Below the pieces are notes generated by a model. That model was not told the DNA's origin. It saw only the letters and a program-made list of their open reading frames with translations, and ran no database searches. A stretch of 29,140 bases of DNA from a virus: positions 1 to 29,140 of the IMG/VR virus record IMGVR_UViG_3300025168_000445; one strand, 5' to 3'. The position numbers were made by a program, and so were the translations under genes. Shown piece by piece: positions 8,081 through 14,751 of this stretch. Position 1 is the stretch's first letter. Each line of letters opens with the position of its first letter.

Positions 8081-8112
8081 AAAAAACCACGCTCCCAGCG
8101 TGGTTTTTTTTT
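8081..8112 (+). terminator. Rho-independent terminator of the amidoligase cassette
   Basis: Perfect stem CCACGCT / AGCGTGG (8087-8093 and 8097-8103) with a CCC loop, followed by a run of nine T. A run of A before the stem can extend the pairing, so the site may also work on the opposite strand. Confidence 0.93.
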
Positions 8113-8743
8113 ACTTAACTATAAAACATATACCCTTATTTACTTTATTGATTTAGAGAGCATTCTACAGCCTTTCAATAGCTAAAAACGCTTTATATGT
8201 CTGTAGGGAATCGCGCAGGTATATATTGAATCATTGCAATATCTTCAAATAGCTTTAAGGTCCAGGACCATGAACTATAATCCCAGGATGCCCATTGTAA
8301 AACAGATTACCTGGTAAGGGGTCTGGGTTCCCTTAAGTGTGTTTTCTCGTCGAGAGATGTCTAAATTATTACGAATTTTTCTGTTATCCATAATATCGTT
8401 TAAAAATATTATGTATAATAGAAAAAAATGAGCTTGTTATCCATAATCTTATTTAAAAATATTATGTATAATAGAGATTTTCAATTTTTAGAGTAATTTT
8501 TTGTTTTTTTTTGAGTAGTGCTAAAGTTTTTTTTGATTTTCTCGACCAGAAATTCAAAAATTAGCCTATTTTGTCTAATAAATTCGTGTCTAGGGGTTTT
8601 GTGTTGATAGACTGCTTTTACCAGGTAAAGTAAATAGTATTTATAGGATATCATGCTGGTGAAGCGTTAACGACTGAGCGTTGAAACAATGATCATATAA
8701 TTATTTCACTATATCACGGGAATCTGCTTTAATAAATAAGAGC
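8113..8743. other. Gene-free AT-rich region rich in palindromes (possible origin or control region)
   Basis: No convincing gene in about 630 bp. It contains GGTCCAGGACC (8259-8269), TTACCTGGTAA (8307-8317), TCTCGTCGAGA (8345-8355), a 41-bp direct repeat (8382-8422 and 8435-8475), and TTTACCAGGTAAA (8617-8629). It also has an imperfect direct repeat around CTAGGGGTTTTGT at about 8581-8610 and 8732-8757. Such density suggests a replication origin or operator field; which one cannot be told from sequence alone. Confidence 0.5.
8382..8475. repeat. Two 41-bp direct repeats with internal inverted repeats
   Basis: Copies at 8382-8422 and 8435-8475 match at 38 of 41 positions with a 53-bp period. 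Each contains GTTATCCATA, whose reverse complement TATGGATAAC recurs at 17148-17157 in the HTH control region, and the perfect inverted repeat TATTAT-GT-ATAATA (8407-8420, 8460-8473). The layout looks like paired operators or promoters. Confidence 0.7.
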
Positions 8744-8962
8744 CTAGGGGTTTTGTTTATCTAATTTCCTACCCCAAGAATATTGTTCCCTTCGTTTCAT
8801 CTTATTAAAACACTTAGGTAATATCTCAACATTTGAATTATTTGAATAAACTGGGTAAATAAGTTTACAATTAGTTCTTTTCTCATTAATGGTTTTGGCA
8901 AACACGCACAACTTATCTTCATCATCTGAATGTTTACATTTGTCTAATGTTGAAAAACACAT
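8744..8962 (-). CDS. Small cysteine-containing protein, unknown
   Basis: A 72-residue protein, MCFSTLDKCKHSDDEDKLCV at the start, with four Cys (2, 9, 19, 32) and one more near residue 51, and a basic tail. The spacing CxxxxxxC...C suggests metal binding but fits no family I know. It is the last gene of the early minus-strand run, with the repeated half-sites at 8989-9042 just upstream. The ribosome binding site is poor. Confidence 0.45.
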   Translation of the reverse strand: MCFSTLDKCKHSDDEDKLCVFAKTINEKRTNCKLIYPVYSNNSNVEILPKCFNKMKRREQYSWGRKLDKQNP

Positions 8963-8988
8963 AACATACCCCCTAGTGTGTGTATAGG

Positions 8989-9042
8989 TGTCACTTTGGT
9001 CACTATTAAAGGCTCAAAGTGTCAATAGTGTCAATAGTGACA
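8989..9042. repeat. Iteron-like cluster of five TGTCACT half-sites
   Basis: In 54 bp there are two copies of the half-site in one orientation (TGTCACTTT 8989-8997; GGTCACTATT 8998-9007) and three in the other (AAAGTGTCA 9016-9024; AATAGTGTCA 9024-9033; AATAGTGACA 9033-9042). GTCACTATT and AATAGTGAC form a perfect 9-bp inverted repeat. The cluster lies between the primase-helicase gene and the small gene at 8744. Candidate binding site for an initiator or repressor. Confidence 0.65.
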
Positions 9043-9068
9043 GTATCCTGCACGCAGCCCCTTACTAT

Positions 9069-10946
9069 CTATGCTAATAAATTCCATAGCTCATTCTTCA
9101 TTATTTTATACGTTCCGTGGGACTTTTTAATAAGAGTTCCAAGCTCCGATTGACGTTTGATCCATCTAAATACTGACCTTCTTGTCATCTGATGATCTCC
9201 CAATACTCCTTCGATTTGAATAGTGGTTACTTCAATATCCCTATTAGATACTCCAACCAATTCCTCTAGCATCTCAAAGTTCTTATTCTTCTTAGGTTCC
9301 ATGTAATATACCTCTTCCCTGTGTGGCAATGGTCCAAGCCAATCAAACTTCAATTCCCCATCATCACCCTCCAACTTCATCCCGCAAGCCACATGAGTAA
9401 ACTCAGATGCCATTCTTGACTTAGTTATCTTGAACACCCTTAGTTTTTCATCAGGGTCTATCTCCGCACGAGCAATCTGTATGCAAAATTCGAGATTATC
9501 TGTTAATAACTTACCACCTCTAATATGCTCTTTTCTCAATGTAAAAGAATCGCCTCGTGGTTTATTATTATGATTGATAACCATGAACGATACCCCAAAC
9601 GTATCAATAAGCCCCCTAATAATAGAGACTACATCTTTAACCTCATGGTTCTTGCTAATATCCTTTCCTGTAGACGTATAGAGATTATCTACAATTACCA
9701 AGTCATACTGATCTCGTCTATTTGCCTGTAGATTACCCTTAAGGCTGTCCCACTTATCATTAAACAATCTCCCAAGGTCGCTTTTAAGCACTGTCTTAAG
9801 GTTCCCAATATTGCTACGAAGCTCATCTGGGTGATTATTTTGATAATATTTTAATACCTTTGGGACTCTTTGTTGTACCAAGCCGTCGTCCATTTCAAAT
9901 TGTATTAGTAATACTTTCCTGGGTCTTGGAACTTCAAAGTGAAGAAAGGGAACACCAATAGCTATTGATATAGCAAGCTGTAGAGCTAGAATAGACTTCC
10001 CTGTATTATCAGTTCCAGCTATCATAGAAAATCCTTTAGTGCATACTATATCTTTACAGATCCATTCGACAGGATCAATATCTAGTTGCATATAATCAGC
10101 AAGAGATATTTCCCCCCACCCTCCAAAATCGCTAGGGTCTTGTCCAAATTCATAGCCATGCTTATCAAGAGATAGAAATAATTGGTCTATTGCTCCACTG
10201 TCTCTAAAATAATCTGTAAGGTCATAAGCATTATCTTTATCTATCCAATTAAATACCTTTATATTAATATTTGGAAACTGAAGATTTATTTCCCTTGCTA
10301 CCTTCATCGCACCTTCCTTTCCAGGTTGATCGTTATCATAGCAGATCACAATATTCTTGAACCTCTCCACCTTACTTATATCTTTTGGTATTGCACCAGC
10401 CCCTGATGTAAAGGTTACTGCTTGAAGTCCATGACATAGTGCGGTGATTGCATCCTTTTCGCCTTCAGTTATCCAAAGATATGTATCAGCAATTCCTTTA
10501 TCTAATACAGCCTCAGGATATATCTTATTGCTCGCCTTACCAAACTGCCGACCTTTGTGATTCTTAATATGCTGAAGGTCTCCATTGTAATATATCCCGA
10601 ATTGTAGCTTTCCTGTACTTGTATACCCTACCGCCATTTCTGGGTTTAGTGCTATATCAGACCAAACCCCTACCAATCTCTCCCTTTCTAATACTATCTT
10701 AAAGTTCTCTCTTAGTCTTTCTTGTGCAGAATTATGATTGGCTTCAATAACCGCAACGCTTTTCTTTATTTCTCCGTTACTTATACGACCTTTATACCCA
10801 CAACTTTGTTTCTTGCAATGATATGATCCACTTTCTCCTGAGATAGCCAACGACCCAGGTGTGGCACATTCTGGGCATACTGCTTTGTACCAACCCTGGT
10901 TGCCACTTACCTTTGCATCTGGGAAAGTTTCAATTATATTAATCAT
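9069..10946 (-). CDS. Primase-helicase (zinc finger, TOPRIM, RecA-like ATPase, winged helix)
   Basis: A 625-residue replication protein. It has an N-terminal zinc ribbon (C24, C27, C44, C49) and a TOPRIM domain with Glu161 (WITEGEKDA) and YDNDQPG (203-209), the polymerase/primase metal site. The RecA-fold ATPase follows, with Walker A GTDNTGKS (311-318), Walker B LVIVD (416-420) and a conserved INHNNKPRG segment. The C-terminal part (about 575-618) reads as a winged helix (MTRRSVFRWIKRQSELGTLI). The ATPase resembles RepA/AAA_25 helicases more than T7 gp4. It likely primes and unwinds at the phage fork. The ATG overlaps the stop of the PAPS-reductase-like gene (ATGATTAA). Confidence 0.88.
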   Translation of the reverse strand: MINIIETFPDAKVSGNQGWYKAVCPECATPGSLAISGESGSYHCKKQSCGYKGRISNGEIKKSVAVIEANHNSAQERLRENFKIVLERERLVGVWSDIALNPEMAVGYTSTGKLQFGIYYNGDLQHIKNHKGRQFGKASNKIYPEAVLDKGIADTYLWITEGEKDAITALCHGLQAVTFTSGAGAIPKDISKVERFKNIVICYDNDQPGKEGAMKVAREINLQFPNINIKVFNWIDKDNAYDLTDYFRDSGAIDQLFLSLDKHGYEFGQDPSDFGGWGEISLADYMQLDIDPVEWICKDIVCTKGFSMIAGTDNTGKSILALQLAISIAIGVPFLHFEVPRPRKVLLIQFEMDDGLVQQRVPKVLKYYQNNHPDELRSNIGNLKTVLKSDLGRLFNDKWDSLKGNLQANRRDQYDLVIVDNLYTSTGKDISKNHEVKDVVSIIRGLIDTFGVSFMVINHNNKPRGDSFTLRKEHIRGGKLLTDNLEFCIQIARAEIDPDEKLRVFKITKSRMASEFTHVACGMKLEGDDGELKFDWLGPLPHREEVYYMEPKKNKNFEMLEELVGVSNRDIEVTTIQIEGVLGDHQMTRRSVFRWIKRQSELGTLIKKSHGTYKIMKNELWNLLA

Positions 10947-11712
10947 TGAATTTCTTTATGGTTAGGTGACAATCTATACCGCAAGAGATTTGAGGGTCTT
11001 TCTGCATATTGCCGACTTTGGGGTCTAACTCGTCTAAATACACTCTTTCTCCTTCCTTTTCGCCCGACCTATGCTTTAATATAGTGACACCAATCTCTCG
11101 CTCAAGCTCTGCCATCTTTTTAAATGTGTCTGGAAAGTCTATTCTTATTCTATTCCAATATCCCAAACCACCTTTTACGCAACCAACACAATTGTTATGG
11201 CTATATCCTAGTTCATACATTCTTGGCATCTTTATCCCCTCTTGCCATATAATCCCAAGACACTCATCTTTAGTTACCTGGTTATCAATTAGGGGAAACT
11301 CACACCTCATATCAATATTATGGTCTTCCAGTTTTTTCGCTCTTTTTGTTTCTTCATAGGTATACCCAAATATGTTAACTGCATCACAATAACCAGCACT
11401 ATCTCTTAATTTCATTTTTAATTCGTGCGTGCAATATGCGAATCCATATTGATTCGTAATAAACTTCTTTTGTTTGACTACATCGAAATGGTCTATGTAA
11501 TCTGGGTTCTTTAATATTTTGATTTCCTTATCGTACCACTTTTCACATTCACGAAGAAATACCATATTGCTTTCATGTTCCCCACCTGTGTCGCAATACA
11601 CTAAATCTACATCATCTCCGTATTTTTTTATTGATAGTTTTCCAGCTACTGCCGATGCTGCTCCACATGAAAACCACACCACCGCTTCATTTACCCTTCC
11701 GCCTATCTCCAT
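10939..11712 (-). CDS. PAPS-reductase-like nucleotide alpha-hydrolase
   Basis: A 257-residue protein of the adenine nucleotide alpha-hydrolase/PAPS reductase superfamily. The PP-loop is WFSCGAASAVAGK (13-25), followed by VDLVYCDTGGEHESN, a CTHELKMK segment and the C-terminal block NNCVGCVKGGLGYWNRIR with a CxxC pair. HRSGEKEG follows, and Cys residues near the end may complete a metal or Fe-S site. Many phages carry such genes; proposed roles include sulfur transfer and nucleic-acid modification, none certain here. It sits directly upstream of the primase gene with an 8-bp overlap and has GGGAG before the ATG. Confidence 0.8.
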   Translation of the reverse strand: MEIGGRVNEAVVWFSCGAASAVAGKLSIKKYGDDVDLVYCDTGGEHESNMVFLRECEKWYDKEIKILKNPDYIDHFDVVKQKKFITNQYGFAYCTHELKMKLRDSAGYCDAVNIFGYTYEETKRAKKLEDHNIDMRCEFPLIDNQVTKDECLGIIWQEGIKMPRMYELGYSHNNCVGCVKGGLGYWNRIRIDFPDTFKKMAELEREIGVTILKHRSGEKEGERVYLDELDPKVGNMQKDPQISCGIDCHLTIKKFND

Positions 11713-11831
11713 TTTCTATTTAACTCCCTTAATCTCTTATGTGCTGCTCCGTCTACTTTTATTTTACTATTTCCTAATAATCTATTGTAGATCCTTAATA
11801 TTGTTGTCTTCTTATCTTTACTCGTCACCAT
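11703..11831 (-). CDS. Small basic protein, 42 aa
   Basis: The ATG lies inside the end of the preceding membrane-protein gene, with GGAG 8 nt upstream; the TAG lies 10 bp inside the PAPS-reductase-like gene. The product is strongly basic (SKDKKTTILRIYNRLLGNSK, then AAHKRLRELNRKW), which suggests nucleic-acid binding. Translation is likely coupled on both sides. No family recognised. Confidence 0.6.
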   Translation of the reverse strand: MVTSKDKKTTILRIYNRLLGNSKIKVDGAAHKRLRELNRKWR

Positions 11832-11979
11832 TGTAATGCTCCACTATTTTATTATCGATCCATTGTTTTAAAATCGTTATTACACATAAAGATATAAGTG
11901 CCCCTAGTGCAAAGAAGAAGAAAGCCATTCCGAGTATCAAGAACTCCACACACCATTCCACTATATTAATTAGAAACAT
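11818..11979 (-). CDS. Small membrane protein, 53 aa
   Basis: Starts at the second of two adjacent ATG codons (11979), placed 6 nt after AGGAGG. One long hydrophobic helix (VEFLILGMAFFFFALGALIS, continuing LCVITIL) is followed by a charged end (KQWIDNKIVEHYNGDE). It overlaps the upstream membrane-protein gene by 14 bp and the 42-aa gene downstream. Function unknown. Confidence 0.65.
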   Translation of the reverse strand: MFLINIVEWCVEFLILGMAFFFFALGALISLCVITILKQWIDNKIVEHYNGDE

Positions 11980-12181
11980 CATGGTCCTCCTCTTTAATAT
12001 TCATCACTTCTAGGAAAATATCTAATTTTCTATTGATCACTAATAGTAGTATCCATATTTTCTTGAACCATATCCACACATACCACTTCATTAGAAAGTA
12101 GAATATTACTCCAAAGAATGCGACCATGATCACATCCATTACTCCTGTTATCATTATCTCGTGTAAGTACCATTTTGTCAT
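11966..12181 (-). CDS. Small membrane protein, 71 aa
   Basis: Two hydrophobic helices, about residues 10-32 (ITGVMDVIMVAFFGVIFYFL) and 34-50 (YVWIWFKKIWILLLVI), then an amphipathic and acidic tail (NIKEEDHDVSN). A GAGG site precedes the ATG. With the next gene it makes a membrane-protein pair in the early operon. Two-helix phage proteins may be holins, superinfection-exclusion or anti-defence proteins; nothing here decides, and no lysis enzyme lies next to it. Confidence 0.65.
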   Translation of the reverse strand: MTKWYLHEIMITGVMDVIMVAFFGVIFYFLMKWYVWIWFKKIWILLLVINRKLDIFLEVMNIKEEDHDVSN

Positions 12182-12182
12182 G

Positions 12183-12392
12183 TTAAATCCTCTTTCTATT
12201 TAGTGCTTTCCATAAAAAAGGCATCGCATCCCTAGAATAATACCAACCTTTAAGACTTGTGGGGTCGCAAGTAAGTTTATGTGCAATTATAAGTGGGTGT
12301 TTTTTAAGGTCATTTCCCCAATAATACATTACATTATCTAGGTCGTTGGGTAGTGGCTTATCACATACCGAACAATACATTTCACTATTCAT
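12183..12392 (-). CDS. Small zinc-binding protein, unknown
   Basis: A 69-residue protein with CSVC near the N-terminus (Cys7, Cys10) and a later HKLTC segment, possibly completing a zinc site, and a KGWYYSRDAMPFLWKALNRK end rich in aromatic and basic residues. A strong AAGGAG site precedes the ATG. No family recognised. Confidence 0.6.
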   Translation of the reverse strand: MNSEMYCSVCDKPLPNDLDNVMYYWGNDLKKHPLIIAHKLTCDPTSLKGWYYSRDAMPFLWKALNRKRI

Positions 12393-12440
12393 GTTATCTC
12401 CTTATTAATTATTTCGCCCACTCGGTAGCATCCACCTAGC

Positions 12441-13436
12441 CTAACCTACATCCTTTTTTGATGTGTTGCGTTTTAGTGAGCGAATTCTCTTCATTATCTC
12501 ATATGCCACTTGTGGGACTATTGCGTTTCCGAGTCCTTTAAGTCGGTCCACCCGATTGGAAACCCCATTAGCCACTCTACCCACATCGGGTTCAGCTTTC
12601 CATCGCTTGGTTTTAATTCCTTGTCTCTGATCACCACTGCCGCATTGAGTGATAAAGTACGCCTCTTCCCCAATGATTTCCTGTTCAATTGACTTTGGCT
12701 TCCCGTGTTCTTGCTGTCGTTTGTTGTCGGTGTCGGAAACATTTCTTTCATATGTACCGCTTGACTCAGATTCACGGAATGCATCGACCCTGGTTTCTGT
12801 TGGCTGCTCTTGAGTTTGCCTGTCCATGTGTCTGCTGTTGTTGGCGTTGGAAACATCGCTGCGAAGTGATGCAGACTCACTCCGTGCATTCCGCCCTCTT
12901 TTATATTCGTGTCTTTTCTTAGATTCTTTCCATCCCGATGATTCATCGTGTCTGGGGTAGGCACATATCCAGATCCTCTTTCTTCTATGCCAAGCTCCCA
13001 CTTCGTCTGCTCCAATAATTTGCCATTCACAATCGTACCCGATTTCGGTAAGGTCGCAGAGAACTCGTTCAATTCCTCTATGAATGAGCATTGGTACGTT
13101 TTCAATAATTGCGTATCTAGGTCGTACTTCGCTAATGATGCGATACATTTCTGACCAAAGACCAGACCTCTCTCCTTCAATCCCTACTCCTTTTCCAGCG
13201 ATAGAAATATCTTGACATGGGAAACCACCAGTAATGAGGTCAATGTCTTTAAAATTATTTCCATCAAGTTTTGTAATATCATTATGTATTGTGACACTAG
13301 GAAAATTCTTATTAAGAACTTTCTGAGCATACTTATCTATCTCGCAGAACCCAACCAGGTCAAGTTCATCACCCCAGTTCCACTGTGCTGCCAGTGCAAA
13401 GCCACCAATCCCACTAAATAAATCGAGCATTTTCAT
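12441..13436 (-). CDS. DNA (cytosine-5) methyltransferase
   Basis: A 331-residue C5 methyltransferase. Motif I is DLFSGIGGF (5-13, AdoMet site); Glu32 is motif II. Motif IV is GGFPCQD (70-76) with nucleophile Cys74. ENVP (112-115) is motif VI, HRRKRIWI (150-157) motif VIII, and GLGNAIVPQV (about 304-313) motif X. The stretch between VIII and X (about 160-290), where the target recognition domain should be, is polar and low-complexity (NANNSRHMDRQTQEQ, NVSDTDNKRQQEH), unlike a folded domain. This is the part that is also open in another frame. Target site unknown. It may protect phage DNA from host restriction. The nuclease-like gene at 13438 lies just upstream. Confidence 0.93.
   Translation of the reverse strand: MKMLDLFSGIGGFALAAQWNWGDELDLVGFCEIDKYAQKVLNKNFPSVTIHNDITKLDGNNFKDIDLITGGFPCQDISIAGKGVGIEGERSGLWSEMYRIISEVRPRYAIIENVPMLIHRGIERVLCDLTEIGYDCEWQIIGADEVGAWHRRKRIWICAYPRHDESSGWKESKKRHEYKRGRNARSESASLRSDVSNANNSRHMDRQTQEQPTETRVDAFRESESSGTYERNVSDTDNKRQQEHGKPKSIEQEIIGEEAYFITQCGSGDQRQGIKTKRWKAEPDVGRVANGVSNRVDRLKGLGNAIVPQVAYEIMKRIRSLKRNTSKKDVG
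12518..13180 (-). CDS. Second protein encoded inside the methyltransferase gene (220 aa)
   Basis: A 220-codon open frame lies wholly inside the methyltransferase gene on the same strand in another phase. It starts at TTG 13180, 6 nt after AAAAGGAG. Its product is not random-looking: SLAKYDLDTQLLKTYQ (15-30), FSATLPKSGTIVNG (40-53), RGSGYVPTP (68-76), two repeats MFPTPTTAD and MFPTPTTND (109-117, 147-155), and NPMWVEWLMGFPIGWTDL (197-214). From memory this is the pattern of a recurrent phage/bacterial family (SLARYDP..SSWKTSQ ... WPRSG ... PTPTA.D ... WVEWLMGFP) usually seen beside methyltransferases. Function unknown. It is either a true overlapping gene or a conserved shadow frame. Confidence 0.6.
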   Translation of the reverse strand: MKERGLVFGQKCIASLAKYDLDTQLLKTYQCSFIEELNEFSATLPKSGTIVNGKLLEQTKWELGIEERGSGYVPTPDTMNHRDGKNLRKDTNIKEGGMHGVSLHHFAAMFPTPTTADTWTGKLKSSQQKPGSMHSVNLSQAVHMKEMFPTPTTNDSKNTGSQSQLNRKSLGKRRTLSLNAAVVIRDKELKPSDGKLNPMWVEWLMGFPIGWTDLKDSETQ

Positions 13437-13437
13437 C

Positions 13438-13875
13438 TTAGGTCCACACAGGAAAGTCTAAGTAGTTATAGAACGAGTCTCTTTTCTTATTCTGATTATT
13501 CTTAGCTCTTTTAAAAGCTAATGATATTCTCTTTTGTCCTTCCCAAGGTACATAAGCTATCTTTTTGATTGGTGTAAAGAACACCGCAAAGACATCTATC
13601 TTATGATTTGCCTCTAGGTGCTTTCTAAAGTCTATCTCTACTGATGTTTCTGTTTTGGGCGAGTTGATTGTTTTAACCTGAACTTTTCTAAAGGTTGTTC
13701 CTGTATCTACAAGTATATCTACACCCTTATCATCCACTATTGGTCTATAGACATCGTACTCTGGATAATTAATGGTCAAATCGTGAATAACTGCTGTTTC
13801 CCCTATAATTCCACTCTTCATCGTAGAAAAGTGCCCCATATCCTCCTTTGTTGGAGGTTTCTCATCATAAGGCAT
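13438..13875 (-). CDS. PD-(D/E)XK nuclease-like protein next to the methyltransferase
   Basis: A 145-residue protein with the PD-(D/E)XK order: GETAV (Glu26), KGVDILV (Asp53) and KVQVKT (Gln66, Lys68), then a strand pair (IDVFAVFFTPIKKIAYVPWE) seen in group-I-intron endonuclease/PDDEXK_5-like proteins. It lies 2 bp upstream of the methyltransferase in the same operon. It could be a resolvase-like nuclease, a homing-type nuclease, or the restriction partner of the methyltransferase; sequence alone does not separate these. The small size favours a resolvase-like or nicking role. Confidence 0.7.
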   Translation of the reverse strand: MPYDEKPPTKEDMGHFSTMKSGIIGETAVIHDLTINYPEYDVYRPIVDDKGVDILVDTGTTFRKVQVKTINSPKTETSVEIDFRKHLEANHKIDVFAVFFTPIKKIAYVPWEGQKRISLAFKRAKNNQNKKRDSFYNYLDFPVWT

Positions 13876-13881
13876 ATCTAT

Positions 13882-14094
13882 CTATACCCCATAATCAGGC
13901 TCTGGAATGGGTAGGTCGGCTCCACAATCAGCACACACCACACCTTCTGAGACATTATTCTCAGGTTCACTTGGTTGATACTCCTCATTGTCATGTTCGC
14001 AATAAGTTTGATATATACAATCGTTACACATATTTTCATCCGCATCTCCTGTTAGTGCATTGTATTTAAACTCGCATTTTATGCAAGTAAACAT
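13882..14094 (-). CDS. Small zinc-ribbon protein, 70 aa
   Basis: Three CxxC pairs (C4/7, C23/26, C54/57) plus a Cys at 32, separated by an acidic linker (HDNEEYQPSEPENN). The last pair, CADCGADLPIP, resembles CYDCGADLIDG in the amidotransferase-like protein of the plus-strand cassette. GGAATT precedes the ATG. Probably binds two zinc ions; partner unknown. Confidence 0.65.
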   Translation of the reverse strand: MFTCIKCEFKYNALTGDADENMCNDCIYQTYCEHDNEEYQPSEPENNVSEGVVCADCGADLPIPEPDYGV

Positions 14095-14751
14095 TTATAA
14101 TTCCTTATGCAATCTGTAATTAGCAAGTGCATTTAAAAATATCCTAGCACCTAAGTCTAATGTCTCTCTTGTATATTGATAGTAGTGATAGTCCCCACTT
14201 TCCTTATCTAGTCTCAATATAACTCCGCCATCTATTTTTTTCTTTTTTGGGAACATTTCTTCATATATCAAGGTGTACATACCTAGTTGTACCTTCATTT
14301 CATCGTATACATTCTTACTTGTTTTAAGATCATATAATAAAGTCTCACCACCTACCTCAAATACTCCATCAGCAGTTCCACCAACCCTATGTTTTTCGCT
14401 AACTAGTTTTATTTCGGCAACTAAAAACTTTGGCTTTACTACTTCTCTAAACTTTTTAAAAGCATTTAAAGCATTATTTGCTCTCGTTTTTTGATTATCG
14501 GTGTAATCCAAACCAATCTCGTAGTCATCCTCATTAATATTTGCTTCACATAATGCATGAGCCAGAGTTCCTGTGTCAGCAGCATCAGCAGTAAAAGCAT
14601 GAGGGTCTTTACCACCTTTAGCCATCTTAATGCCCCAATTCATAAGTATGTTCTTATTCCATCCTAGTTCACTACCTAATATTGTAGTCACTGATGGCAC
14701 TATCTGCTTATCTTTTGTTTTATATCGTGTATGTATCTTAAACTTTGCCAT
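14095..14751 (-). CDS. RecB/Cas4-family PD-(D/E)XK exonuclease
   Basis: A 218-residue protein with the full RecB-nuclease pattern: VPSVTTIL near the N-terminus, GTLAHALCE (His65), VAEIKLVS (Glu113), VGGTADGVFEV (Asp128), LLYDLKTSK (Asp141, Lys143) and VQLGMYTLIYE (Gln155). Phage members act in recombination or processing of DNA ends. The ATG overlaps the upstream stop (TAATG). Its place near a single-strand DNA-binding protein and a resolvase-like nuclease suggests a phage recombination set. Confidence 0.85.
   Translation of the reverse strand: MAKFKIHTRYKTKDKQIVPSVTTILGSELGWNKNILMNWGIKMAKGGKDPHAFTADAADTGTLAHALCEANINEDDYEIGLDYTDNQKTRANNALNAFKKFREVVKPKFLVAEIKLVSEKHRVGGTADGVFEVGGETLLYDLKTSKNVYDEMKVQLGMYTLIYEEMFPKKKKIDGGVILRLDKESGDYHYYQYTRETLDLGARIFLNALANYRLHKEL

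Noticed and set aside
12510-13421. Several plus-strand frames opposite the methyltransferase
   Set aside because: Short, without ribosome binding sites and without family pattern; only the second minus-strand frame has a recognisable protein.
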